Below, in pieces: positions 5,412-13,624 of a stretch of DNA of 18,145 bases. How positions within the stretch are numbered: position 1 is the first letter of the stretch; each line of letters starts with the position of its first letter. A program made the position numbers and the translations under genes. Source of the stretch: JAAZPT01 sp964544955 (lineage in GTDB: Bacteria; Bacillota; Clostridia; Christensenellales; Aristaeellaceae). Under the pieces are notes generated by a model. It saw only the letters and a program-made list of their open reading frames with translations, was not told where the DNA came from and ran no database searches. The stretch is taken from the NCBI GenBank assembly GCA_964544955.1, contig CAZJEB010000018.1:1-18145 (forward strand), written 5' to 3'.

Positions 5412-6278
5412 TTACCAATGCACATATAAATTGTTGTGTAAGTTTGTAAACTCAACAACATCAGTTTTAAATATCTCGCCATCCTCATTTACTCGCATAC
5501 CCTTGCTTTCAATTTTTACAGTTTTTGCACGGAATGATTTTGTAATGTCAAATTCAAGTATTTTACCTTTTAAAAGACCAAATAAATATTTTGGTAGTTG
5601 CCATCTTTTTACATTTTCAACAACTACTACATCAAACATACCATCATCAACTTCAGCATTAGGGGCTATTTTAATGCCACCCCCAAAATATCTTCCGTTA
5701 GCCACTGCACAAACAAGGTATTCGCCCTCAATAACTTTATCATTATCCAATGTTATTTTTAGTTTGTAAGGCTCATGGTGAATTATAGTGTTTATAATAC
5801 CATATAGGTAAGGTAGAAGGCCTCTAACATACTTTTTAGCCTTTTCCGCATAATCAAGCACCATTACATCAAAGCCAGTACCACTCACGTTTAAAAATAT
5901 GTTGTTATTTGCCTTGCCTAAGTCAAGGGCCTTTGGCTTTGTAACCAATATATTTTCCAAGGCTTCAACAGGGTCGCTAGGGGTTTTAAGGGTTTTAATA
6001 AAATCGTTACCTGTGCCTGCGGGTATTAAACCTAAAGCTGTTTTAGACCCTGAAAGCCCACCTACAATTTCAAAGGCAGTGCCATCACCACCTACACATA
6101 AAACGGTTTCCACGTTGTTTGCTACTGATTGCTTTGCAAGCTCGGTAGCGTGTTTTTTGTATTCTGTAAAATAAATTTTGTGCTCAACATTGTTGTTTTT
6201 TAAATGCTCAGTTATTTTTTCGCTTACTTTAACCGCATATCCATTACCCGCTGTTGGGTTTACAATTACGTCTATCAA
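5412..6278 (-). CDS. Diacylglycerol kinase family lipid kinase (DagK/YegS/BmrU type)
   Basis: A 288-residue soluble lipid kinase, full length for the family. The N-terminal DAGK catalytic domain shows IVNPTAGNG (5-13), the nucleotide-binding CVGGDGTAFEIVGG (61-74) and IPAGTGNDF (85-93). The C-terminal beta-sandwich half shows ANGRYFGGGIKIAPNAEVDDG and the late RVNEDGE segment. Members phosphorylate diacylglycerol (DgkB in Bacillus) or related lipids with ATP at the membrane and return diacylglycerol from lipoteichoic-acid synthesis to phospholipid synthesis. The exact lipid substrate cannot be set from sequence. It is the second gene of the operon, 15 bases after the anchored protein and 24 bases before the secreted protein. 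Start: ATG at 6278 with an AGGAGC-type site. Confidence 0.92.
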   Translation of the reverse strand: MIDVIVNPTAGNGYAVKVSEKITEHLKNNNVEHKIYFTEYKKHATELAKQSVANNVETVLCVGGDGTAFEIVGGLSGSKTALGLIPAGTGNDFIKTLKTPSDPVEALENILVTKPKALDLGKANNNIFLNVSGTGFDVMVLDYAEKAKKYVRGLLPYLYGIINTIIHHEPYKLKITLDNDKVIEGEYLVCAVANGRYFGGGIKIAPNAEVDDGMFDVVVVENVKRWQLPKYLFGLLKGKILEFDITKSFRAKTVKIESKGMRVNEDGEIFKTDVVEFTNLHNNLYVHW

Positions 6279-6293
6279 ACTTGCTCCTAAATT

Positions 6294-6842
6294 CTAAGGT
6301 TCATTCCACGAATTATCCCTTGTAATACTTTTTACTAACCATCTTCCATTTTCATGTATCATTACAGCCTTGTATTTGCCAGCTTGCCATTTAGGTGGGT
6401 ATAAAGCCTCCTCACCATTTTGGTCAACAACAACCTCACGGTATTGGGCTAGTACATTGCCGTCAATGTGGGGGATTCTTTCAATAAAATCCACAGTGGC
6501 AGTATTATCCCAAGGCCAACTCCAAAGCCATTTTAACTCTATTCTATGGTCAATACCTCTTACCTTGTACCAGGTGTAAGGTGATGAACCTGATATTGCT
6601 ATTTGTAAAGCTTCATCCCTTTCAATAAATGCGGGCTGAAAGTATTTGTTTAAATCGTTGCTTTTTTCGTCAAGCATAATAACTTGAGCCCTTTTAGCCA
6701 TACCATCTTTTAAAACAATGTAAATGTCCGATGCATTCATAGAATAGTAAAATACAACAATAAACAAAGAGAGTAGTGTGCTTACAAAAAACAGTCTACC
6801 GGCTATGTACCAAACCATGCGCCTTAAATATTTCAAACACAT
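6294..6842 (-). CDS. Membrane-anchored extracytoplasmic protein of unknown function
   Basis: A 182-residue protein with one membrane segment near the N-terminus (about residues 11-34), preceded by Arg/Lys residues, so most of the protein should be outside the cell. The outer part begins NASDIYIVLKDGMAKRAQV and contains LKWLWSWPWDNTATV, PHIDG and PPKWQAGKYKAVMIHENGRW. This pattern is one I associate with a conserved but unnamed clostridial family. No enzyme motif is visible. It is the first gene of the four-gene operon, with a consensus-like promoter about 25-50 bases upstream. The GGGAG site sits only three bases from the ATG at 6842. A TTG nine bases further in has better spacing and could be the true start. 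Confidence 0.75.
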   Translation of the reverse strand: MCLKYLRRMVWYIAGRLFFVSTLLSLFIVVFYYSMNASDIYIVLKDGMAKRAQVIMLDEKSNDLNKYFQPAFIERDEALQIAISGSSPYTWYKVRGIDHRIELKWLWSWPWDNTATVDFIERIPHIDGNVLAQYREVVVDQNGEEALYPPKWQAGKYKAVMIHENGRWLVKSITRDNSWNEP

Positions 6843-6866
6843 TCACTCCCTTCATTAATCTAATGT

Positions 6867-6895
6867 ATTATACTTAATTTAGCTAATATTTTCAA
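6867..6895 (-). promoter_or_regulatory. Sigma-A promoter of the lipid-kinase operon
   Basis: On the minus strand, -35 TTGAAA (6890-6895) and -10 TATAAT (6867-6872) are separated by exactly 17 bases. The transcript should start near 6860, leaving a short leader before the ATG at 6842. Confidence 0.8.
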
Positions 6896-6909
6896 TATAC
6901 TGAATTTAT

Positions 6910-6932
6910 AAAAGGAGCAAATTGCTCCTTTT
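6910..6932. terminator. Terminator after the peptidoglycan-binding protein gene
   Basis: AAAAGGAGC / GCTCCTTTT stem with a 5-base loop, about 25 bases after the stop codon of the minus-strand gene at 6957. The stem's own T4 gives the U-tract (TTTTATAAA on the minus strand). It lies just upstream of the next operon's promoter and so insulates it. Confidence 0.75.
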
Positions 6933-6956
6933 ATATTTGTTTAATTATTGTTTAAA

Positions 6957-9314
6957 TTATTTGTATTTTGCAAGCTGTTGTGTTTGCTTCCAACCAATTT
7001 CAACGGCCTCTTGGTGTGATGTAGCATATGGACCTATAGCTTGTACCTGCGCCATTGTTCTTGGGAAGTGTATACACATATGGCCACGGAAGTTTGTGCC
7101 CCTGTTGCTATAAGTGCCGTGGGGTGTGTTGTGTAATGTTGCCATATAGTTTCGGCCATCGCTCATTAGTATCCATACAGCCCTAGGTGTCCAAGTTGTT
7201 TCACCGCCAAAAGCTTGCATCATTTTTTCTGTATCGGCGGCTGTTGCAGGTTGGGCGTCCGCATGGCTACCTGTGCTAAACACCTTAAGTTGCCAACTTG
7301 CTCCAGTTTTGTAATCGTATACTGTTATATTTGGATATTTCCTTATCCTTGCCCTTATCTCTGTATACCAGTTTGCATACCTTATGCTTGATGCACTGGG
7401 TACCAAGCTAATTGATGGGGCATTAGGCTTTGGTGTGGGTTGTGCGCCAGCAGCAATTTTAACATCTTCGCTTTTTAGCTTACTAAGTGTTTCTGCTCCG
7501 GCAATACCATCGTTTTTAAGTCCGTTTCTTGCTTGGAACTTCATTAAGGCAAGCAATGTGTTAGATCCAAACTTACCATCCGCTGTACCAGTTAAATATC
7601 CTAAACTAATTAATCCGTTTTGTAATTCCCTTACAGCAGGGCTATTATCACCCTTTTTAAGTATTGTAGAACTTGTAACTTGTGATTTTTTTGCAACAGC
7701 CTTTGTAGAATAAAGGGTTTCTAGTGTTGTAGCACCCGCTATACCATCCCTTGATAATTTGTTAGCTGCTTGGAATGCTGATACAGCATCCTTTGTTGAT
7801 TCACCATATTTACCGTCCGCTGTACCACTTAAATAGTTAAGCTCTATCAACCTTTGTTGCATTTTTGTAACATCGCTGCCACTATCCCCAAGCCTTAATG
7901 ATACTTTTACAGGTGCAGGGCTTATTGTAACTTGTGCAAGGGTTGACGTAGTTGTTGCAGCTGTTGTACTAAATAAAAGTTTTAATGTTTGGTAACCAGC
8001 AACACCGTCATTATTAAGCTTATTAGCCTTTTGGAATGCCATTATTGCCGCTTGGTCATCTGCCAAATAGTTGCCATCCATTCTAGCACTATAATAGCCT
8101 AATTCTGTAAGCTTTCTTTGAACATATAAAACCATATCGCCAGTAGCGCCTAAACGTATGGATTCAACACCTTCTTGTACTTGTGGGTAGTTTATTGGGG
8201 CGGGGGTAGCTGTAGCTAATGGGGCGGGTGTTGCCTTGCTTGCGTGGTATATAGCATTGCCTGAATACATTATTGCAATTGTATCATCACCAGCAACGCC
8301 ATCAGCGTTTAAATTATTGTTCTTTTGGAAGGCCTTAACAGCGTTAACTGTGCTTGTGCCATAAATGCTATCAATTTTACCGTTGTAGTAACCTAAACCA
8401 GTTAACATTTCTTGCAAGTATTGCACACTTTTACCAGTATCACCCTTACTAAGTTTTTTAGTGGGCATTTTTGGTGTTGCTGTGGGCTTTGGTGTGGGGG
8501 TAGCATCTGCGGGTATAGCTAATATGCTACTTATTAAAGTTTGAGCATCTGCATTTGCATTGCCAGTAACTTTAAGCCCGTTATTCCTTTGGAACGCCTT
8601 TATAGCACTGCTTGTTTTTGTATCGTTTACACCGTTTATTTCACCGCTATAATAACCTAATTCCATTAACCTAAGTTGTAAGGCTTTAACAGCTTCGCCT
8701 TTATCGCCAGCGTTTATCATTACACCAAGTAATGGGGCTAATGTTTTAACGTTTTGTTTGTTGCCTTTACTGTTGTTTGGCCTACCTTCATATAAAAGCT
8801 TTTGTGTTTTATCATCAGCAACGCCATCTTGTTTAAGTTTGTTTGCTTTTTGAAATTCCTTTAAAGCATCATAGGTAGAGTTACCAAATTTACCGTCAAT
8901 GTCTGCATCATAAAATTTAAGTTCGGTTAATGCCTCTTGTAATGCAGTTACCTCACTTCCACTTGAGCCTTTGCTAAGGGAAATATATTTAGATGGCTCG
9001 GGTGTGGGTGTTGGCTCTGTGCCAATTTGTATAAAGTCTTTTAAAGCATAACCTTCATAACTGTTATACTTTAAATGATAAAAGCTACCCTTTGTACCTA
9101 AAAGTGTAACAATATCACCTTGCTTTAACCTATACACCAATGAACTATTTGTATTGGCGTATTTGCGCATGTTTATACTATCGGTTGCCATGCCCTCTGT
9201 TGGATATTTAACTGCATAGGCAACTTCCATAGGTAGCGCAATAGCAATAGCCATTATTAATGCTATTGTTAAAGATATAAATTTTATAGCCTTAAAGCCA
9301 CTAAAATCCTTCAC
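6957..9314 (-). CDS. Secreted cell-wall protein: SH3-like domain, six peptidoglycan-binding repeats, C-terminal putative catalytic domain
   Basis: A 785-residue exported protein. A signal peptide covers residues 1-34 (hydrophobic 10-28, cleavage after VAYA). An SH3-like domain lies at about 44-98 (SINMRKYANTNSSLVYRLKQGD). Six PG_binding_1 repeats follow at about 112-176, 198-263, 286-351, 384-450, 470-537 and 550-615. Each has the pattern L..G..G..V..LQ..L..LGYY.G..DG.FG..T..A...FQ..N.L..DG.AG..T. Pro/Thr/Ala-rich linkers (near 100-108, 268-283, 361-376, 625-633) separate some of them. The C-terminal domain (about 640-785) contains HNTPHGTY and GHMCIHF (Cys747, His745, His749). This recalls the catalytic Cys/His of L,D-transpeptidases but is not their standard SxGCxR motif, so catalysis is tentative. 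The start is GTG at 9314 after a GGGGGT site; a candidate promoter is at 9354-9382. Confidence 0.88.
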   Translation of the reverse strand: MKDFSGFKAIKFISLTIALIMAIAIALPMEVAYAVKYPTEGMATDSINMRKYANTNSSLVYRLKQGDIVTLLGTKGSFYHLKYNSYEGYALKDFIQIGTEPTPTPEPSKYISLSKGSSGSEVTALQEALTELKFYDADIDGKFGNSTYDALKEFQKANKLKQDGVADDKTQKLLYEGRPNNSKGNKQNVKTLAPLLGVMINAGDKGEAVKALQLRLMELGYYSGEINGVNDTKTSSAIKAFQRNNGLKVTGNANADAQTLISSILAIPADATPTPKPTATPKMPTKKLSKGDTGKSVQYLQEMLTGLGYYNGKIDSIYGTSTVNAVKAFQKNNNLNADGVAGDDTIAIMYSGNAIYHASKATPAPLATATPAPINYPQVQEGVESIRLGATGDMVLYVQRKLTELGYYSARMDGNYLADDQAAIMAFQKANKLNNDGVAGYQTLKLLFSTTAATTTSTLAQVTISPAPVKVSLRLGDSGSDVTKMQQRLIELNYLSGTADGKYGESTKDAVSAFQAANKLSRDGIAGATTLETLYSTKAVAKKSQVTSSTILKKGDNSPAVRELQNGLISLGYLTGTADGKFGSNTLLALMKFQARNGLKNDGIAGAETLSKLKSEDVKIAAGAQPTPKPNAPSISLVPSASSIRYANWYTEIRARIRKYPNITVYDYKTGASWQLKVFSTGSHADAQPATAADTEKMMQAFGGETTWTPRAVWILMSDGRNYMATLHNTPHGTYSNRGTNFRGHMCIHFPRTMAQVQAIGPYATSHQEAVEIGWKQTQQLAKYK

Positions 9315-9353
9315 AAAAGATACCCCCGATATATATTATAGTTTTTCAATAAT

Positions 9354-9382
9354 ATCTTAATAGAAAATAACAAAATAGTCAA
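9354..9382 (-). promoter_or_regulatory. Candidate promoter of the peptidoglycan-binding protein gene
   Basis: Minus-strand -35 TTGACT (9377-9382) and -10 TAAGAT (9354-9359) with a 17-base spacer. The -10 is imperfect. It is divergent from the greA promoter, about 45 bases away. Confidence 0.55.
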
Positions 9383-9427
9383 CAATTTTAATAAATTTGT
9401 AACAAGAAAATCTAATTTATTTTATAA

Positions 9428-9456
9428 TTGACAAAGCCCTTTGCATTCAATATAAT
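9428..9456 (+). promoter_or_regulatory. Consensus sigma-A promoter of the greA-lysS operon
   Basis: TTGACA (9428-9433) and TATAAT (9451-9456) are both perfect consensus, with a 17-base spacer, predicting strong constitutive transcription from about 9463. The leader of about 60 bases contains a small hairpin (GCAAG / CTTGC, 9466-9481) before the GGAAGGAGC ribosome binding site at about 9509. No riboswitch or T-box was recognised. Confidence 0.9.
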
Positions 9457-9523
9457 AACCTTTATGCAAGCTACTACTTGCAAATTTTGTTGTAAATTCA
9501 TATGGGTTCGGAAGGAGCTATAA

Positions 9524-10015
9524 ATGGATAAAAACGGTAAAAGAGTTCTTACTACATCTGGTTTAAAAGAAACTCAAGAAAAATTAGATTATTTAACCTC
9601 AGTTCGCAGGAGGGAAGTTGCAGAGCAAATAGCAACAGCTCGTGGTTTTGGCGACCTTTCCGAAAATGCAGAGTATGATGAAGCCCTAAATGAACAATCT
9701 AGGTTAGAATCTGAAATTATGGAACTTCAAGAATATATTCGCACAGCAGTTGTTGTTGATGAAAAAAAGGTTAATACAAAAACTGTAAATACAGGCTCCA
9801 AAGTAACTGTATATGATCCCTTTGAGGATGATACTGTTACATATTATATAGTAGGTGCCCGCGAAAGCGACCCTGGCAATGGTAAAATATCTAACGAAAG
9901 CCCTATTGGTGCTGGCCTAATGGGCCACAAAAAAGGCGATGTAGTTAAAATTGAAGCCCCCGCCGGAGTTTTTGAGCTTGAAATTAAAAAAATTGAAAGA
10001 ATGGGCAAAGAATAA
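9524..10015 (+). CDS. greA: Transcription elongation factor GreA
   Basis: A 163-residue GreA of normal length. The N-terminal coiled coil carries the tip motif GDLSENAEYDEA (43-54), whose Asp44 and Glu47 position Mg2+ in the RNA-polymerase active site. The C-terminal FKBP-like domain starts near residue 84 (VNTGSKVTVYD) and contains the SPIGAGLMGHKKGDVVKIEAP segment (about 126-146). GreA enters the secondary channel of backtracked RNA polymerase and stimulates cleavage of the nascent RNA, rescuing arrested complexes. It is the first gene after a consensus promoter and lies 20 bases before lysS, an order frequent in Firmicutes. ATG at 9524 with GGAAGGAGC nine bases upstream. Confidence 0.97.
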   Translation: MDKNGKRVLTTSGLKETQEKLDYLTSVRRREVAEQIATARGFGDLSENAEYDEALNEQSRLESEIMELQEYIRTAVVVDEKKVNTKTVNTGSKVTVYDPFEDDTVTYYIVGARESDPGNGKISNESPIGAGLMGHKKGDVVKIEAPAGVFELEIKKIERMGKE

Positions 10016-10035
10016 TTAAATTTGGAGGATGTAAA

Positions 10036-11535
10036 ATGGATAATAATCAACTTGAAAATCAAACACCTATGACAGAGCAAGATTTTTCAGAGCAAGAGGC
10101 TATTAGGCGTGAAAAGCTTAACCAGCTTATTAGTGATGGAAATAGCCCTTATAAGCTAACAAACTACCCTGTAAACAATTATAGCCAACAAGTTAAGGAT
10201 AATTTTGATCAACTTGAAGGCAAAGAAGTTAACCTTGCAGGTAGAATTATGAGCAAAAGGCTTATGGGTAAAGCTTCGTTTGTGCATATACTTGATGATC
10301 AAGGTCAAATTCAGCTTTACGTTCGCCGTGATGATATTGGTGTTGATGAATATACTAACTTTAAAACCCTTGATTTGGGCGATGTTATTGGTGTAAATGG
10401 CGTTGTGTTTAGAACACAAAAGGGCGAAATGAGCATACATGTTAGGTCTATAACATTGCTAAGCAAATGCTTAAAACCCCTACCAGAAAAATACCATGGC
10501 CTCAGGGATGCTGATTTAAGGTATAGGCAAAGATACCTTGATATGATAGTTAACCCTGAAGTTAAAGATGTTTTTGTTAAACGTTCAAAAATTATTGCAG
10601 CCGTTAGGGAATTCCTTGACTCAAGGGGCTTTATAGAAGTTGATACACCAGTTTTACAAACCTTAGAAATTGGTGCAGCTGCTAAAACATTTAAAACCCA
10701 CCATAATGCTTTGGATATTGATATGTTCCTAAGGATAGAAACAGAGCTTTACCTAAAGCGCTTAATAGTTGGTGGTATGGAAAAAGTTTACGAAGTTGGT
10801 AGGCTTTTCCGTAATGAAGGTATGGATGCAACCCATAACCCCGAGTTTACAAGTGTTGAAACTTACCAAGCTTATGTAGACTATACAGAGGTTATGAAAA
10901 TGGTTGAGGAACTATATGCCTTTGTTGCACAAAAATCATGCGGCACAACAGCTATACAAAGTGGCGATAATATTATAGAAGTAAAAGCACCATGGGAAAG
11001 AATTACTATGGTTGATTCTGTTAAAAAATATGCTAATGTTGATTACTTCTCTTGGCAAAGTGATGAGGATGCTCGTGCTTGTGCAAAACAACATAATGTA
11101 GAGTGTGATAAAAACGCTACAAAAGGTGATGTACTTGCTGATTTCTTTGATGCATATGTAGAAGAACATTTAATTCAACCTGTGTTTATTACAGATTATC
11201 CTGTTGCAATTTCACCTTTGGCAAAGCGTAAACAAGATAATCCAGAGTTTACAGAACGTTTTGAGTTCTTTATAAATGGGCATGAAATGGGCAATGCTTT
11301 CTCAGAACTTAACGATCCAATAGATCAAAGAAAAAGGTTTGAAGACCAAGTTGAAAAACGCCGCGCAGAAGGAATTAATGCAAGTATAGATGAAGATTTC
11401 CTAAATGCTCTTGAATATGGTATGCCACCAACAGGCGGTTTGGGTTTTGGTATTGATAGAATGGTAATGCTATTCACAAACAATTCAAGCATTCGTGATG
11501 TATTATTGTTCCCCACAATGAAACCTAGGGATTAG
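10036..11535 (+). CDS. lysS: Lysyl-tRNA synthetase, class II
   Basis: A 499-residue class IIb synthetase that charges tRNA(Lys) with lysine. After an extended charged N-terminus comes the OB-fold anticodon-binding domain (about 65-145: VNLAGRIMSKRLMGKASFVHI). Next are motif 1 around GFIEVDTPVLQ (198-208), motif 2 around EVGRLFRNEGMDATHNPEFT (253-272), and motif 3 near the end with GLGFGIDRMVML. Two spots differ from the commonest forms: GAAA where GGA-A is usual after motif 1, and LRIETELYLKRL where RIAPELYLKRL is common. Neither removes a catalytic residue that I recognise. It follows greA by 20 bases with a TTGGAGGATG site and should be cotranscribed. No T-box precedes the operon. Confidence 0.97.
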   Translation: MDNNQLENQTPMTEQDFSEQEAIRREKLNQLISDGNSPYKLTNYPVNNYSQQVKDNFDQLEGKEVNLAGRIMSKRLMGKASFVHILDDQGQIQLYVRRDDIGVDEYTNFKTLDLGDVIGVNGVVFRTQKGEMSIHVRSITLLSKCLKPLPEKYHGLRDADLRYRQRYLDMIVNPEVKDVFVKRSKIIAAVREFLDSRGFIEVDTPVLQTLEIGAAAKTFKTHHNALDIDMFLRIETELYLKRLIVGGMEKVYEVGRLFRNEGMDATHNPEFTSVETYQAYVDYTEVMKMVEELYAFVAQKSCGTTAIQSGDNIIEVKAPWERITMVDSVKKYANVDYFSWQSDEDARACAKQHNVECDKNATKGDVLADFFDAYVEEHLIQPVFITDYPVAISPLAKRKQDNPEFTERFEFFINGHEMGNAFSELNDPIDQRKRFEDQVEKRRAEGINASIDEDFLNALEYGMPPTGGLGFGIDRMVMLFTNNSSIRDVLLFPTMKPRD

Positions 11536-11540
11536 TTATT

Positions 11541-12185
11541 ATGCAAATAACCAAAAAAAAGGTAATAAATCACCTTCGTTATACAGCAGGCATATATTTA
11601 CTTGTAGTTATATTATCTGTGTTCTTGTGGGATGTAATATATACATCAACAGAATATAGGGCGCCAGAAAATAAAAAAGTTGAATGGTACATAGGTGGTA
11701 ACCCACTTGCAAGCCAGGATAAACTTGATGAATTTATGGCAACAACACGTGAAACTGTAATGCCTGATATGGAGGAATTATCCGCAGTTGTATTATTCGA
11801 TTCTGGAATGCAGGAAATGTATAGCGATATGCAAATTACTACATTTATAATATCGGAGCAAGGTGATGTATACCTTTTAACAAAGGATAAGTTTTTAAGC
11901 TTTGCTAGGGCAGGGGCATTTTTGCCACTAGATGATTATATTGCAAGTGGTTCGCTTAATATTGATGGTATAGATGTAAAAAGGGGTGTTGTAACAATAC
12001 CGGCATCTCAAACTGCCAATACAGCCGAAGTAACTAATACTTATGGAATACCAGCAACATCGCTTAAAGGTTTATCTCAATTTAATATAAACCCAAGCGA
12101 TATGTACTTTGCTATACTTTATAAAAATAAAAATGATGATAATAGCGTAAAGTTTTTGAATCATATTTTAAATACTATGAAATAA
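11541..12185 (+). CDS. Membrane-anchored protein of unknown function, resembling part of a solute-binding protein
   Basis: A 214-residue protein with one N-terminal membrane segment (about 14-33) preceded by Lys/Arg, so the bulk faces outside. The stretch DVYLLTKDKFLSFARAGAFLPLDDYI, followed by the YGIPATSL segment, resembles the region of sugar ABC-transporter solute-binding proteins where ligand-binding lobes meet. However, the protein is only half the usual length and lacks a lipobox cysteine. A degenerate or specialised binding-protein derivative is my inference; the family has no name I can give. It starts five bases after the lysS stop, with only a weak site (AGGGAT) upstream, so translation may depend on coupling to lysS. 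A strong hairpin follows the gene. Confidence 0.7.
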   Translation: MQITKKKVINHLRYTAGIYLLVVILSVFLWDVIYTSTEYRAPENKKVEWYIGGNPLASQDKLDEFMATTRETVMPDMEELSAVVLFDSGMQEMYSDMQITTFIISEQGDVYLLTKDKFLSFARAGAFLPLDDYIASGSLNIDGIDVKRGVVTIPASQTANTAEVTNTYGIPATSLKGLSQFNINPSDMYFAILYKNKNDDNSVKFLNHILNTMK

Positions 12186-12190
12186 ATAAT

Positions 12191-12216
12191 AAAGCCGAGC
12201 CTTTTGGCTCGGCTTT
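12191..12216 (+). terminator. GC-rich hairpin at the end of the greA-lysS segment (weak U-tract)
   Basis: A perfect 11-base-pair stem (AAAGCCGAGCC / GGCTCGGCTTT) with a TTTT loop starts six bases after the stop of the 214-residue gene. Only three T's follow, then A's, so termination is probably partial. No separate promoter for the next gene fits in the 44-base gap, so transcription presumably reads through. The hairpin may instead protect or define an mRNA end. Confidence 0.6.
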
Positions 12217-12229
12217 AAAAAAGGAAAAA

Positions 12230-13624
12230 ATGAAAAATCGACCAATTTATTCCATGCTTAATAAAACATCTAAAAGGCTATCCCTGCATATGCCGGCACA
12301 TCATGGCAAAGCTCCATATAAGTATAAAAATGTTTATAAGCTTGATACTACGGAGCTTGATATAACGGATAACCTTTATAGCCCAAGTGGGGCAGTTTTA
12401 AATGCACAACAAATGCTAGCTAAATCCGCAAATGTGGCAAATGCAATTTTTTTGCACAATGGTACCACAGCAGGCATACAAGCCATGTTAATATATGCAA
12501 AGCATTTTGGTAATAAAGTTATAATACAACGCAATTCCCATATATCAGCTTATAACATTGCTATGCTTTTAAATTTAGAGCTTGCTTATACAGGTATAAG
12601 TCAAACAGAAAGTGGGCATATATATATCAGTAAAGCAAATTTAGAAAAAGCAATAATTGAAAACCCAGACGCTTCGGCAATATTGATTACTACACCAGAT
12701 TATTATGGAAAAATTGTTGATTTAACTGATATTGTGAAGCTTGCTCATAGTAAAAATATGCTTGTGCTTTGTGATCAAGCTCATGGCGCCCATTTTAATT
12801 GGGATAATGATATTAAAAACGCGGGTGAATGCGGTGCAGATATATTTGTTCAATCTGCCCACAAAACATTGCCTTCCCTAACATCAAGTGCATGGCTTTT
12901 ATCTAATGATAGTGTGGATAATTCACTTTTGCTTGAATGTTTAAGCACAGTGCAAACAACAAGTCCATCATTTATTAATATGTTATCCCTTGATGATGCA
13001 AGGGCTTATATGGATGAGTTTGGTGCTGATAATATAATAAAAGCAAAAGCTTTAATAAAAAACTTTGCTTTAAAAATTTATGGTTTTGGCTATACTTTAG
13101 CCTATAATCAATGGAAAAATACAATAAAAGATGATAGTATTATATATGATGAAACACGCCTTGTAATAAAAGCAAATCAAGGCGGGTACAAGTTCCAAAA
13201 TCAATTACAAAACATGGGCATTGATGTGGAACTGGCTGATAGCAATTATGTTGTTTGTATTATATCCTTAAATACAAAACTGCTAAAAAAACAGTTAAAA
13301 TTGTTGCTAAAAGCTATAAAACGCTTGGGTGTACAAAATTTTGAAAATATCAGTGAAAACTGTATTAATTATTCTTTACCAATTAAAGATATAAGTGCTA
13401 ATTCAGCTTATTTTTCAAAAAAGGAATGGGTAATGCTAAGCGAGGCCGAGGGTAGAATTGCTGGAGGCTTATCAGGTTTTTATCCACCAGGAACACCTTT
13501 AATTGTTTGGGGAGAAGTTTATAATGCTAACCTTGTTTATATGCTTTTAAATGCTGCTGAATCCAAACTATTTGGGGTTAAAAATAAACGTGTATTGTGT
13601 GTTATACAAGAGGGGGAAAATTAA
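12230..13624 (+). CDS. Orn/Lys/Arg decarboxylase-like PLP enzyme (YaaO family)
   Basis: A 464-residue fold-type I PLP enzyme of the short Orn/Lys/Arg decarboxylase group (YaaO/SpeA-like in Firmicutes), which may make agmatine or cadaverine from basic amino acids. Visible are the PLP-site GTTAG (78-82), NSHIS (102-106, His104 stacking on PLP), DQAHGAHF (182-189, Asp182 pairing with the ring nitrogen) and SAHKT (209-213) with Schiff-base Lys212. The N-terminal motif is MPAHHGK where MPGHK-like forms are usual. The C-terminal domain ends in the ASEAEGRIAGGL..YPPGTPL-like segment characteristic of this group. Next to it is thymidylate kinase, as in Bacillus yaaO-tmk. Substrate cannot be fixed by sequence. 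The stop TAA directly abuts the next ATG, so the genes are coupled. Confidence 0.88.
   Translation: MKNRPIYSMLNKTSKRLSLHMPAHHGKAPYKYKNVYKLDTTELDITDNLYSPSGAVLNAQQMLAKSANVANAIFLHNGTTAGIQAMLIYAKHFGNKVIIQRNSHISAYNIAMLLNLELAYTGISQTESGHIYISKANLEKAIIENPDASAILITTPDYYGKIVDLTDIVKLAHSKNMLVLCDQAHGAHFNWDNDIKNAGECGADIFVQSAHKTLPSLTSSAWLLSNDSVDNSLLLECLSTVQTTSPSFINMLSLDDARAYMDEFGADNIIKAKALIKNFALKIYGFGYTLAYNQWKNTIKDDSIIYDETRLVIKANQGGYKFQNQLQNMGIDVELADSNYVVCIISLNTKLLKKQLKLLLKAIKRLGVQNFENISENCINYSLPIKDISANSAYFSKKEWVMLSEAEGRIAGGLSGFYPPGTPLIVWGEVYNANLVYMLLNAAESKLFGVKNKRVLCVIQEGEN

Noticed and set aside
7000..9300. The peptidoglycan-binding repeats as a DNA tandem repeat or CRISPR-like array
   Set aside because: The periodicity is at protein level (about 65-90 residues apart) with diverged nucleotide sequence and no conserved short direct repeats.
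9463..9523. A riboswitch or T-box in the greA-lysS leader
   Set aside because: Only about 60 bases with one 5-bp hairpin; no specifier loop, T-box sequence or known aptamer core.
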